From an uncultured Lachnospiraceae bacterium (GTDB lineage: Bacteria; Bacillota; Clostridia; Lachnospirales; Lachnospiraceae), in contig CAKRVA010000005.1 of the NCBI GenBank assembly GCA_934408585.1, positions 62,001-126,000 of the forward strand: a DNA stretch of 64,000 nucleotides, in the 5' to 3' direction. How positions within the stretch are numbered: position 1 is the stretch's first letter; each line of letters begins with the position of its first letter. The notes under the pieces are model-generated. The model made no database searches. It was not told the DNA's origin and saw only the letters and a program-made list of their open reading frames with translations. The position numbers and the translations under genes were made by a program. Below are positions 35,150 through 43,726 of the stretch, in pieces.

Positions 35150-35176
35150 AAGGAGTTTGCATCACGCAAACTCCTT
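35150..35176. terminator. Terminator between DUF378 gene and rsfS
   Basis: Perfect 11-base stem AAGGAGTTTGC / GCAAACTCCTT with a five-base loop. It could work both ways; the T run is better on the reverse strand. Confidence 0.7.
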
Positions 35177-35193
35177 ACATACCGTTCTATCGT

Positions 35194-35571
35194 TTATTGG
35201 TTTTCTTTCAATTCTTCTGCATCTATCTGTTTTCCATCACGCCAGATACGTTCCAAATCATAAAAAATACGGTTTTCCTGATCAAATAAATGCACAATAA
35301 TATCTCCGAAATCAAGAAGTATCCAGCTTGCGCCCTCATAACCTTCAATTTGTTTCGGTGGATATCCCTTTCGTCCAAGCCGTTCTTCCACTTCATCGCT
35401 CAGCGCCTGTAATTGATTCCGGTTACTACCGCTTGCAATAATAAAATAATCTGCCAATACAGAAACTTCACTGATATCAATGACACGGATATCTTCTGCT
35501 TTTTTATCTTCCAATGCGGAAATTGCGATTCCCGCCATCTGTCTGATTTCTTCGATTGATAATTTACCCAT
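35194..35571 (-). CDS. rsfS: Ribosome silencing factor RsfS
   Basis: Binds L14 of the 50S subunit and blocks subunit joining when nutrients are short. 125 residues with the signatures EDIRVIDISEVSVLADYFIIASG and GYEGASWILLDFGDIIVHLFDQE. The frame is open further upstream, but AAGGAGG eight bases before ATG 35571 sets the start, which overlaps the yqeK stop by eight bases. Part of the obg-yhbY-nadD-yqeK-rsfS run common in Firmicutes. Confidence 0.95.
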   Translation of the reverse strand: MGKLSIEEIRQMAGIAISALEDKKAEDIRVIDISEVSVLADYFIIASGSNRNQLQALSDEVEERLGRKGYPPKQIEGYEGASWILLDFGDIIVHLFDQENRIFYDLERIWRDGKQIDAEELKENQ

Positions 35572-36166
35572 TCGTATTTCCTCCTTCATCGGATTTATGA
35601 TTGCAATAATAGTCATACGTTTTCTGCGTCATCGGATCCACGGTATTATTTGTGCTCTTTAAATATTCCAGAGTATCCTCTAAAATCATCAGCAGTGCTT
35701 TATCTAAATCAAGAAATGAAACCTTACGGATTTCTGCCAGATTTGGTGCCTGCTTCCGCCCGGGTTCAATATAATCTGCAATATAAATAATTTTTTCCAG
35801 CATCGTCATCGCCGGTCTACCGGTTGTATGATTCAAAATGGCATTGATAATATCTTCATCATGAATGTTAAATTCTTCCATTGCAATATAACTTCCAACC
35901 TTGGCATGCAGTAGCAATGGATTTTCGATTTCGGCAGAGTTCATCTGTATATTATGTTTCTTACAAATCGAAATTCTTTTTTCATTCGTCATGCACTTTG
36001 CACAGTCGTGGAGCAATCCTGCCATCTGCGCTTTTACAATGTCCACATTATAGCGCATCGCCAGACACGCTGCCGTGTACGTAACTCCAAGTGTATGCTC
36101 AAACCGGTGCGCATCCATGATTTTTTCCATTTTTTTTCTTACTTTTTTTATATCGGCTGTTTTCAC
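35564..36166 (-). CDS. yqeK: YqeK family HD-domain Ap4A hydrolase
   Basis: 200 residues with an HD domain: HTLGVTYTA, GLLHDCAKCM (HD pair) and HAKVGSYIA provide metal ligands, followed by NHTTGRPAM and YIADYIEPGR. The family cleaves diadenosine tetraphosphate symmetrically to ADP. GTG start at 36166, seven bases after GGGAGG. Sits between nadD and rsfS, the standard Firmicute arrangement. Confidence 0.94.
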   Translation of the reverse strand: MKTADIKKVRKKMEKIMDAHRFEHTLGVTYTAACLAMRYNVDIVKAQMAGLLHDCAKCMTNEKRISICKKHNIQMNSAEIENPLLLHAKVGSYIAMEEFNIHDEDIINAILNHTTGRPAMTMLEKIIYIADYIEPGRKQAPNLAEIRKVSFLDLDKALLMILEDTLEYLKSTNNTVDPMTQKTYDYYCNHKSDEGGNTNG

Positions 36167-36184
36167 TTTGACGCCTCCCGTAAT

Positions 36185-36808
36185 CTATTCATACAAACGG
36201 TTCTTCCGAATATACTCATCCACTTTCGGCGGAACCAGACCTTCAATGCTTTGTCCTTTTTTTATTCTTTCACGAATATCCGATGAAGATATCGTAATTA
36301 AGTGTTCCGGCAGTAAAATAATTTCTGCCTGAAACTCCCTTTTCAGCATTGCCATCTGCTGCTTCAGGCAATCGCTTGTTTTATCGTCTCTTGTGGCTAC
36401 CACAAGGGTACAGTGTTGGAAAATCATATCCGGATTTTTCCAGTTTGATATGGAGAACAGACTGTCTCCACCAACCAGAAAATAAAATTCTGTTTCCGGA
36501 TATTGTTGGTGAAGCAACTGCAATGTTTCATAAGTATAAGTAGCTCCGGAACGGTTTACCTCCATTTTAGACAAATACATTCCCTCATACTCTTCGACAG
36601 CCAGTTGCACCATTTCAGAGCGTATTTCTCCCGAAAGAATTTCAGATGCCTTTTTCATATAGGAATTCCCACTTGGCATAAGAAACATTTCATCCAATGA
36701 CAAATAGTCTTTTGCCTGCTGTGCAATCTGAAGATGTCCGTTATGAATTGGATTAAAGGTGCCGCCCAATATTCCGATTTTTCTTTTTGCTTCTGTTCTT
36801 TCCATCAT
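36185..36808 (-). CDS. nadD: Nicotinate-nucleotide adenylyltransferase NadD
   Basis: Makes nicotinate adenine dinucleotide in NAD synthesis. About 207 residues with the nucleotidyltransferase motifs GILGGTFNPIHNGHL and the C-terminal ISSSDIRERIKKG. The frame continues 22 codons upstream inside yhbY, but ATG at 36808, just after the yhbY stop, gives the family length. Ribosome site is weak (AAGA), which suggests coupling to yhbY. Confidence 0.93.
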   Translation of the reverse strand: MMERTEAKRKIGILGGTFNPIHNGHLQIAQQAKDYLSLDEMFLMPSGNSYMKKASEILSGEIRSEMVQLAVEEYEGMYLSKMEVNRSGATYTYETLQLLHQQYPETEFYFLVGGDSLFSISNWKNPDMIFQHCTLVVATRDDKTSDCLKQQMAMLKREFQAEIILLPEHLITISSSDIRERIKKGQSIEGLVPPKVDEYIRKNRLYE

Positions 36809-36809
36809 C

Positions 36810-37100
36810 TTATCTTGGCAGTTCAATTTTCTTGTGGTCTTTATTTTCTTTATATAAAACAATCTTCTTTCCAATCACCTGTACCACACAGGAACCGGTA
36901 CGTTCTGCAAGAATTGCTGCCATCTCTCCGGCATCTTCCATACAGTTTTTGAGAACTGCAAGTTTAATCAGCTCCCGTTTGTTGAATGCTTCATGAACCG
37001 CTTCGGTAACTTCCGGTGTCAATCCCGATTTTCCTATCTGAAAAACCGGTTCAATGTTCATTGCAAGTCCCTTTAAATATGCACGTTGCTTACTTGTCAT
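36810..37100 (-). CDS. yhbY: CRS1/YhbY RNA-binding protein
   Basis: 96-residue single CRM domain protein associated with pre-50S ribosomes. Contains KGLAMNIEPVFQIGKSGLTPEV and the GKKIVLYK end strand typical of YhbY. Preceded by AGGAGG. Follows obgE by 15 bases. Confidence 0.94.
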   Translation of the reverse strand: MTSKQRAYLKGLAMNIEPVFQIGKSGLTPEVTEAVHEAFNKRELIKLAVLKNCMEDAGEMAAILAERTGSCVVQVIGKKIVLYKENKDHKKIELPR

Positions 37101-37115
37101 TGGAATAATATCCTC

Positions 37116-38408
37116 CTATTTATAATAGTCAAAAGAAAGTCCGTACATACGCACGGTATCACCTTCCTGAATTCCAAGTTCTTCCAGCTGCTCCAGAATC
37201 CCATTCATTTTAAGGAAATTCTGGAAGAATGTAAAGCCTTTTTCTGACTCAAGATTGGTATAACCCAGCATTTTTTCGATGCGCGGTCCTTCTACAACAT
37301 ATTCATCATTTTCTTCATCATAGATCACCGTATACGGCTCATCACTGTCTGAAATCATATATTCCGGGAAAAATTCCTGTTCAAAGACAATCGGTTTCTC
37401 GTCAATTCCATCCAGCATATGACGCACCTCATATAACAGTTCACGAATCCCTGCACCGTTAATTGCAGAAATTGGGAAAACCTTAATGCCTTTTGGTTCA
37501 AATTCTTTCTTTAATAAATCAACCGGATTCTCGCTGCCATCTTCAAAAATCATATCAACTTTATTAGCAGCAATTACCTGTGGTCTTGCTGCAATTTCCG
37601 GATTATAATTTTCCAGTTCTTTATTTATTGCATAAATATCATCAATGGGATTTCTACCTTCGGTAGATGCCGCATCAACAATATGAATAATCACCTTTGT
37701 TCTTTCAATATGCCGCAAAAACTCAAATCCAAGACCAACGCCTTCCGAAGCACCTTCAATCAGACCCGGAATATCCGCAATGACAAACCCCTTGGCATCT
37801 TCCAGATCTACCACGCCAAGATGCGGATTCAACGTTGTAAAATGATAGTTTGCAATCTTCGGTCTGGCATTTGATACCTTTGTAAGAAATGTTGATTTTC
37901 CAACGTTCGGGAATCCCACAAGTCCCACATCTGCAATTACTTTTAATTCAAGCAGCAATTCCATTTCTCTGGCAGGTTGTCCCGGCTGCGCATATTTAGG
38001 TGCCTGCATGGTACTTGTTGCATAATGCTGGTTTCCGTTTCCGCCACGGCCACCCTCCAGCAGAACAAAGCGACGGTTTTCACCGGACAAATCCGTAATC
38101 ACCTTACCGGTAACTGCCTCCTTAACGACAGTTCCTTCCGGCATTTTCAGAATGATATCTTCACCATTCTTTCCCCTGCAATTACGCTTTCCGCCATTTT
38201 CACCATCTTCTGCATGATATTTACGTACATGACGATAATCCGTAAGTGTATTCAATCCATCATCCACTTCCAGAATCACACTTCCGCCATGTCCTCCATC
38301 ACCACCGTCAGGACCTCCGGCAGGTACATATTTCTCTCTGCGGAATGAAACATGTCCATCTCCGCCTTTTCCACTTCTTACAATAATTTTTGCTCGATCT
38401 GCAAACAT
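37116..38408 (-). CDS. obgE: GTPase ObgE
   Basis: Essential 50S-assembly GTPase. 430 residues: the glycine-rich Obg domain (about 1-158), a GTPase domain with GFPNVGKST, DIPGLIEGA, NKVDM and SAING, and the C-terminal OCT domain present in Firmicute forms (from about 350). The frame is open 17 codons further up, but the family starts at MFADRAKIIV with GAGGTGAC seven bases before ATG 38408. Confidence 0.97.
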   Translation of the reverse strand: MFADRAKIIVRSGKGGDGHVSFRREKYVPAGGPDGGDGGHGGSVILEVDDGLNTLTDYRHVRKYHAEDGENGGKRNCRGKNGEDIILKMPEGTVVKEAVTGKVITDLSGENRRFVLLEGGRGGNGNQHYATSTMQAPKYAQPGQPAREMELLLELKVIADVGLVGFPNVGKSTFLTKVSNARPKIANYHFTTLNPHLGVVDLEDAKGFVIADIPGLIEGASEGVGLGFEFLRHIERTKVIIHIVDAASTEGRNPIDDIYAINKELENYNPEIAARPQVIAANKVDMIFEDGSENPVDLLKKEFEPKGIKVFPISAINGAGIRELLYEVRHMLDGIDEKPIVFEQEFFPEYMISDSDEPYTVIYDEENDEYVVEGPRIEKMLGYTNLESEKGFTFFQNFLKMNGILEQLEELGIQEGDTVRMYGLSFDYYK

Positions 38409-38445
38409 TTTTGTCACCTCATTAACAAAAGAAAAACATCTGATT

Positions 38446-38481
38446 AAAAAAGGCTTCAAACAAATAAAGTTTGAAGCCTTT
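38446..38481 (-). terminator. Strong terminator after rpmA
   Basis: Perfect 13-base stem AAAGGCTTCAAAC / GTTTGAAGCCTTT, seven-base loop, then a T run on the reverse strand. It separates the ribosomal protein genes from obgE, so obgE expression depends on read-through or on a separate promoter. Confidence 0.9.
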
Positions 38482-38492
38482 CAACCTTCGTA

Positions 38493-38777
38493 CTATTTCT
38501 CTACAGGATAAACGGAAGCCTGTTTCTTATCTCTTCCTTTTCTTTCGAATCTAAGTACTCCATCCACTAAAGCAAACAGTGTATCATCACCACCACGGCC
38601 TACATTAATACCAGGATGAATTTTTGTTCCACGCTGTCTGTATAAAATGTTACCAGCTTTCACAAATTGTCCGTCAGCTCTTTTTGCACCCAATCTCTTG
38701 GACTCGGAATCTCTACCGTTCTTAGTAGAACCAACTCCCTTTTTATGAGCGAAAAATTGAAGGTTCATCTTTAACAT
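38493..38777 (-). CDS. rpmA: 50S ribosomal protein L27 (precursor form)
   Basis: 94 residues. Unlike Gram-negative L27 it begins with MLKMNLQFF before AHKKGVGS, the nine-residue extension removed by the protease Prp in Firmicutes so that the mature N-terminus can reach the peptidyl-transferase centre. prp lies directly upstream, four bases away. GGAGG eight bases before ATG 38777 confirms the extension is translated. Confidence 0.97.
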   Translation of the reverse strand: MLKMNLQFFAHKKGVGSTKNGRDSESKRLGAKRADGQFVKAGNILYRQRGTKIHPGINVGRGGDDTLFALVDGVLRFERKGRDKKQASVYPVEK

Positions 38778-38780
38778 GGT

Positions 38781-39110
38781 CTACACCTCCTTAAATTTAA
38801 GTTCACAATACTTCTTACCGTACTCTTGTACGACACCTTGTAATCCCAATACCATGGAATCCATCAAAAGCTTTGCATCTGCATCCGGTTTTGAATGAAA
38901 TGTACAGGATATCTGTCCCTTTTTTTCATTATTGTTAATTTCCAATTTTATATCCGTGAATTGCTCCAGCGAATTAATGGTATTAATTACCAGCATGGAA
39001 ATTGCGGCACAGACTATATCATTTCCATAATCTGCATATCCCGCATGTCCGTCGCATAAAAAACCTTGATATTCCCCGGTTTTGGATTGTAATATGATGA
39101 TTTTTGTCAT
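38781..39110 (-). CDS. prp: Ribosomal-processing cysteine protease Prp
   Basis: Cuts the N-terminal extension of L27. 109 residues with the catalytic pair H22 (GHAGYA) and C34 (DIVCAAIS) at the positions known for the Staphylococcus enzyme. Encoded between rplU and rpmA, the universal position in Firmicutes with extended L27. Confidence 0.95.
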   Translation of the reverse strand: MTKIIILQSKTGEYQGFLCDGHAGYADYGNDIVCAAISMLVINTINSLEQFTDIKLEINNNEKKGQISCTFHSKPDADAKLLMDSMVLGLQGVVQEYGKKYCELKFKEV

Positions 39111-39130
39111 ATTACTCCATTCTATGCATA

Positions 39131-39436
39131 CTATGCGTTAATCTTATCAATCTTAACCTGTGTGTATGCTTGTCTATGACCGTTTTTCTTATGATAACCG
39201 GATTTTCTCTTATACTTATAAACAATAACCTTGCGATGTCTGCCCTGTTCCATAACAGTTGCAGTTACGCTGGCATTTGCTACATCTCCGGCAACCTTAA
39301 GCTCTTTATCACTTACTGCGATAACCTGGTCAAATGTTACAGTAGCTCCTGCTTCCGCATCAAGCTTTTCAACTTTGATGATATCTCCTTCGGAAACTTT
39401 GTACTGCTTTCCACCTGTTGCAATGATTGCGTACAT
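39131..39436 (-). CDS. rplU: 50S ribosomal protein L21
   Basis: 101 residues with MYAIIATGGKQYKVSEGD at the start and the C-terminal KVIVYKYKRKSGYHKKNGHRQ RNA-binding motif (in parts). First gene of rplU-prp-rpmA. AGGAGG lies six bases before ATG 39436. Confidence 0.97.
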   Translation of the reverse strand: MYAIIATGGKQYKVSEGDIIKVEKLDAEAGATVTFDQVIAVSDKELKVAGDVANASVTATVMEQGRHRKVIVYKYKRKSGYHKKNGHRQAYTQVKIDKINA

Positions 39437-39439
39437 ATG

Positions 39440-39487
39440 GCACCTCCTATACTAACCAATAAATGGTTTACTCGCTAACTACGGTGC
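39440..39487 (-). promoter_or_regulatory. Likely L21 leader structure
   Basis: In the 108-base leader of rplU, AACCA/TGGTT form a five-base hairpin stem, and GCACC (39487-39483) can pair with GGTGC (39444-39440), which overlaps the ribosome site AGGAGGTGCC. Such pairing would mask the ribosome site, as in autoregulatory ribosomal protein leaders. It resembles an L21 leader by position; homology was not tested. Confidence 0.4.
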
Positions 39488-39535
39488 TGTCTAAAAAATG
39501 ACATACTTCTACCTCGTTATGCGGCATACTTAACC

Positions 39536-39564
39536 AAAATAACATCAAATATCGTTTATGTCAA
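39536..39564 (-). promoter_or_regulatory. Promoter of rplU-prp-rpmA
   Basis: Reverse strand: perfect TTGACA (39564-39559), 17-base spacer and TATTTT (39541-39536) with an upstream TG (extended -10). It lies across the rng stop codon and leaves a leader of about 95 bases. Confidence 0.5.
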
Positions 39565-40738
39565 GTAATTCTTTTAATGGTTTATTAAATTTTTTTCTGG
39601 TAATTTCAACAATTCCAAGTACCGTCATATCAACGACACGGCATCTGCACCTGTCTTCCTGCAAATAAGCATCCAATGTCTGCAAAAGCTCTGTCTTATG
39701 ATCCGGTTCTTCCATATTGATAAAATCAACCATAATCATTCCCATACAATTCCGCAGTCTGAGTTGTCGTGCAATTTCACGTGCTGCTTCGAGATTCGTC
39801 TGATATGCAACCTGCTCTTTATTCTTTCCTTTTTGATTGCTGCCCTTTCCCGAATTTACGTCAATTACTGTCATGGCTTCTGTCGGTTCAATAATAAGGA
39901 AACCACCTCCCGGAAGCCATACATGTTTCTCTAGTGCCTGCTGCAAATGTGTTTTCAGGGAATATAATTTTTCCAATGGATATTCCGGATCCTGATAAAA
40001 CTGGATTCTTTCTGCCGGGAAGTTTTCCAGCAGTTCCTGATAATACCCTTCCTTTTCCGTAATAATCTTTTCGTAGCTCTCCTGTGGAATTCCTTCTATA
40101 TAAGTTAAATATTCCGGTTTCGCATGATATACACAGGAATAAACATTTCGATACGCCGCAGTTTCCTTTATTATTTTTGCTACGGAAACAAACTTTTCCA
40201 TTTCCGTTAAAACAGGTGAAAATTCTGAAAGCTGCTCTACATTTGTTCTTATAGTAAAACCAAATTCCCGGCGACCTTCCACCGGATGCTTTGATAATTC
40301 TTCTTTTACTTCTTTTTTCTTCTCTTTCGAAAGCTTATTGGAATAGGAAAATCCATTCCCATAAAGATGGCAAATCACATATTGACCAACCAAGTCTATG
40401 CTTTTGTTTACTGCAGCAGGTAGTTTCTTGTCATGACCCATTCGGTCAATCTGTACCAACAGTTCATCTCCCTGCTTCAACATACCCTCAAAATCACGAT
40501 TCAGCAAATAAACCGGCTTATCCTTCTTTAAAGGTAAAAATACATTCTTTCCGGATGCAATCGATACAAATGCTGCATTGATTCCTTTTACAACTTCCTG
40601 TACCCGTCCAACATAAATATTTCCAACGATATCATTTTCCGACGGTTTCGGAAATACCTGGAACGCTTCCGGTTGTGTTTTTCCTATCAAGGTGATTAAT
40701 ATGGAATTTTTAATTTCTGTAATAACTACTTTTCCCAT
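39545..40738 (-). CDS. rng: Ribonuclease E/G family endoribonuclease (short RNase G type)
   Basis: 397 residues. An S1-like segment (GNIYVGRVQEVVKGINAAFVSI) is followed by the RNase E/G core. The catalytic aspartates D293 (VIDVNSGKG) and D338 (MVDFINM) are kept. The chain ends soon after EITRKKFNKPL, so the zinc-link CPxC that holds E. coli RNase G/E dimers is absent. Overlaps the TIGR03936 gene by 13 bases. Sits upstream of rplU as in many Clostridia. Confidence 0.92.
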   Translation of the reverse strand: MGKVVITEIKNSILITLIGKTQPEAFQVFPKPSENDIVGNIYVGRVQEVVKGINAAFVSIASGKNVFLPLKKDKPVYLLNRDFEGMLKQGDELLVQIDRMGHDKKLPAAVNKSIDLVGQYVICHLYGNGFSYSNKLSKEKKKEVKEELSKHPVEGRREFGFTIRTNVEQLSEFSPVLTEMEKFVSVAKIIKETAAYRNVYSCVYHAKPEYLTYIEGIPQESYEKIITEKEGYYQELLENFPAERIQFYQDPEYPLEKLYSLKTHLQQALEKHVWLPGGGFLIIEPTEAMTVIDVNSGKGSNQKGKNKEQVAYQTNLEAAREIARQLRLRNCMGMIMVDFINMEEPDHKTELLQTLDAYLQEDRCRCRVVDMTVLGIVEITRKKFNKPLKELLDINDI

Positions 40739-41439
40739 AATAAAGGCTGAAGCTTCCCTTCTATCTCCTGATATGTTTCTATCCGATGTACTTTAAAGCT
40801 AAATGGCGGCAGTTCGTAATTTATGGATTGACAGAAGCATTCCAGCACAAACGATGGCTTTATGTTTCCGCCGCTGCTTGCATTGAGCTTCATATAAATA
40901 CGCCTTTTTTTCTCTTCATCTGCTTTTTGCAGGCTGTCTTCCCGTATCTCCAGCTCATAAATGCTTTCTTTCAGATTAATTTCCCGATGCCCGCGTTTTG
41001 TTTCTTTTTCGACCATAATCTCCGGTTGCTTATAGAATTCCAGCAGATTTTCATAAAAATGTTCCGGCAAAGAAATACTCTCGTCAATCGTTACATAATA
41101 GGACGCTGCGACAACACTTGCCATTGCATTTCCTGCATCATCAGGAAGCACTATGACATCAAGAATATCCACACCATCCACCATAACACTTTGCAGATCT
41201 TTTTTCAGCTGCTCCGTTGATTCGAAACGATTTACTTCTATATCAAAATATTCTCCATTGCTGGTATGTCCCACCGATAAGGGTGCCGCGAAAGACATTT
41301 TCTGATGAGGGGAAAAACCCTCGGAATAAGCAATATCTATTTTTGCACGACGAATCGCTTTTTGAAAATAACGCATCACATCCAGATGCCCGATAAAACG
41401 GACCGGACCGTATTTGGAAAATTTTATTCGAACTCTCAT
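40726..41439 (-). CDS. TIGR03936 family radical-SAM-associated protein (DUF2344)
   Basis: 237 residues matching DUF2344: MRVRIKFSKYGPVRFIGHLD at the start, RAKIDIAYSEGFSPHQKMSF and a C-terminal domain. The function is unknown. In many Firmicutes it is a separate gene immediately after the TIGR03960 radical SAM protein, or fused to it. Start at ATG 41439, two bases after the upstream gene. Confidence 0.9.
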   Translation of the reverse strand: MRVRIKFSKYGPVRFIGHLDVMRYFQKAIRRAKIDIAYSEGFSPHQKMSFAAPLSVGHTSNGEYFDIEVNRFESTEQLKKDLQSVMVDGVDILDVIVLPDDAGNAMASVVAASYYVTIDESISLPEHFYENLLEFYKQPEIMVEKETKRGHREINLKESIYELEIREDSLQKADEEKKRRIYMKLNASSGGNIKPSFVLECFCQSINYELPPFSFKVHRIETYQEIEGKLQPLLWEK

Positions 41440-41441
41440 CC

Positions 41442-43331
41442 TTACATTTCCTCCTTTGCAGGAGACTTTCTATCTTCAAAGCAGATGCCACATCCATACT
41501 TTGCAGCTCCACATCCATTACATTGCTGTTTACAGTTTGGAGTAACCATCTCTTTTTGCGCATTTTTCCATTCCCTGAGAAGAAACGCTTTTGTCACACC
41601 GCAATCAATAAAGTCCCATGGAAAAATTTCATCTTCACTCCGCTCACGCGTTGTATAAAAGTCTGGGTCAATTCCACATTCTTCAAATGTTTCAAGCCAT
41701 ACATCATGATGATAATATTCACTCCATGCATCATAAATACAACCCTTTTTATACGCACGCAGCACCACTTCATTCAGACGTCTGTCGCCTCGTGCCATAA
41801 CGCTTTCCAGAACACTCACATCTGCTTCATGCCAGTTATACTTAATGCTCTTCTGGTTTAATTGGCTTATAATGGAGGTTCTTGTCAAGTAAGCCTTGTC
41901 CAGAAACTGTTCCTTCGTACATTGTGGTGCCCACTGAAACGGTGTAAACGGTTTCGGAATAAAAAATGATGTACTTGCCACGATCTGTACCCGTCCGTTT
42001 CTCTTTTCCTTAGGAACCGTTTCATAGAATTCAGCTGCAATTTTATTACACAATTCCGCAATTCCACGGATATCGTCCTCGGTTTCAAACGGAAGTCCCA
42101 GCATAAAGTAAAGCTTTACTCTTGTCCATCCGCCCTCAAAAGCAAGATGTGCTCCATGTAAAATCACTTCTTCGGTAAGTCCCTTATTTATTACATTTCT
42201 AAGTCGCTGGCTTCCTGCTTCCGGTGCAAAGGTCAGACTACTCTTCTTGACATCCTGAACCTTATTCATGACGTCAAGTGAAAAAGCATCAATTCGAAGC
42301 GAAGGAAGCGAAATATTGACCTTACGCTCCTCGCATTCCTTCATCAGAAAATCAAGTAATTCCGGAAGCTTGGAATAATCACTGGAACTTAAAGAGCTTA
42401 AGGAAATTTCTTCATGTCCGGTGCTGTCAAGCAGTTTTATTGCCTTATCTTCCAGATACTCCAGACTTCTTTCCCGTACCGGACGATATAACTGTCCTGC
42501 CTGACAGAAACGGCATCCACGGATACATCCTCTTTGAATTTCCAGAACCACACGGTCCTGGGTTACTTTAATAAACGGAACGACCTGTTTTTCCGGATAA
42601 AAGGTATCGGAAACATCCTTAACGAGTTCCTTCTCTATCGTCTCGGGAATCCCCTCTGCAAGTGCCCTGCGTCCTTTGATGGTGCCATCTTCAAAATACT
42701 CGACTTCATAGAGTGACGGAACATACATCCCCGGAATTTTTGCTACAAGAACCAGAAATTCCTTTCTGGATTTTCCCTGCTCCCTGCATTGCTCATACAA
42801 ATCCAGAAGTTCCCGGTAACGTGTTTCCCCTTCTCCAATGTAAAACAAATCAAAGAAGTCACAAATCGGTTCCGGATTATAAGTACAGGGACCACCGCCA
42901 ATTACAATCGGGTCATCATTACCACGGTCTTTTGCAAGCAGCGGTATTCCGGACAAATCCAATATCTGTAATATATTGGTATAACACATTTCAAATTGAA
43001 TGGTAATGCCCAAAAAATCAAAATCTTTAATGTTATCCTGGGATTCCAGTGCAAACAGTGGGATATTCTTTTCACGCATAATTTTATCCAAATCCACCCA
43101 TGGAGAATAAACACGTTCACACCATACATCAGAAAAAGAATTCAGCATATCATAAATAATCTGGATTCCCAGATGCGACATCCCGATTTCATACACATCC
43201 GGAAAGCACATGGCAAAACGGACTTTTACCTCTTCCGGATTTTTCATTATTGCATTTACTTCATTTCCGATATAGCGTGCAGGCTTTTCCACCTGCATCA
43301 GAATATCGTCACTTAACGCCAGCTTCCTCAT
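41442..43331 (-). CDS. TIGR03960 family B12-binding radical SAM protein
   Basis: About 629 residues: a B12-binding-like N-terminal region (CFPDVYEIGMSHLGIQIIYDML), a radical SAM core with the cluster motif CIRGCRFCQAG, and a C-terminal cysteine-rich tail CKQQCNGCGAAKYGCGICF. The reaction is unknown. The frame extends 22 codons further up, but the family begins at MRKLALSDDIL, so ATG 43331 was chosen; the ribosome site is weak and the start lies inside the end of the upstream gene. The tail may bind a second cluster. Confidence 0.9.
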   Translation of the reverse strand: MRKLALSDDILMQVEKPARYIGNEVNAIMKNPEEVKVRFAMCFPDVYEIGMSHLGIQIIYDMLNSFSDVWCERVYSPWVDLDKIMREKNIPLFALESQDNIKDFDFLGITIQFEMCYTNILQILDLSGIPLLAKDRGNDDPIVIGGGPCTYNPEPICDFFDLFYIGEGETRYRELLDLYEQCREQGKSRKEFLVLVAKIPGMYVPSLYEVEYFEDGTIKGRRALAEGIPETIEKELVKDVSDTFYPEKQVVPFIKVTQDRVVLEIQRGCIRGCRFCQAGQLYRPVRERSLEYLEDKAIKLLDSTGHEEISLSSLSSSDYSKLPELLDFLMKECEERKVNISLPSLRIDAFSLDVMNKVQDVKKSSLTFAPEAGSQRLRNVINKGLTEEVILHGAHLAFEGGWTRVKLYFMLGLPFETEDDIRGIAELCNKIAAEFYETVPKEKRNGRVQIVASTSFFIPKPFTPFQWAPQCTKEQFLDKAYLTRTSIISQLNQKSIKYNWHEADVSVLESVMARGDRRLNEVVLRAYKKGCIYDAWSEYYHHDVWLETFEECGIDPDFYTTRERSEDEIFPWDFIDCGVTKAFLLREWKNAQKEMVTPNCKQQCNGCGAAKYGCGICFEDRKSPAKEEM

Positions 43332-43683
43332 TGAAATACATAATCCTTCCATTATTGATAAGCTGTTCCACGGAAACGGTTCGTGTAATTTCATCAATCA
43401 CACGCGCTGCATCAATTCCCCGGTACTGCATATCCATCTTTTGAAAAACAACAAAGCCACCCAATAAGCAAAGTGCACCTAAAATACGAAAACGTAGTCC
43501 TCGAAATCCAGTCGAGGGAACACAGGATTCTCTACTATGTGTACTTTCCATGGATGACTTTACCGGTATTCCTAAAATTCGTTGTCGGTCTTCCATCAGT
43601 TGATGATTTTTCTGACTTTCCATCCGAATTTCCCGTAACAACTCCAACTTTTTCTCTGTATTCATCTCTACCCATTGTCCCAT
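43309..43683 (-). CDS. Hypothetical membrane protein, 124 residues
   Basis: No family recognised. The N-terminal half is polar and basic (KKLELLREIRMESQKNHQ), then a segment with many serines, a single membrane span at about residues 68-82 (ILGALCLLGGFVVF), and an extracytoplasmic or cytoplasmic tail with EITRTVSVEQLI. Its last 23 bases overlap the TIGR03960 gene, so the two are probably cotranscribed. Ribosome site is weak. Confidence 0.55.
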   Translation of the reverse strand: MGQWVEMNTEKKLELLREIRMESQKNHQLMEDRQRILGIPVKSSMESTHSRESCVPSTGFRGLRFRILGALCLLGGFVVFQKMDMQYRGIDAARVIDEITRTVSVEQLINNGRIMYFNEEAGVK

Positions 43684-43726
43684 ATGTTTTTTCTCTTATA
43701 CATATGACAATGAAGCAGAAAAAATA

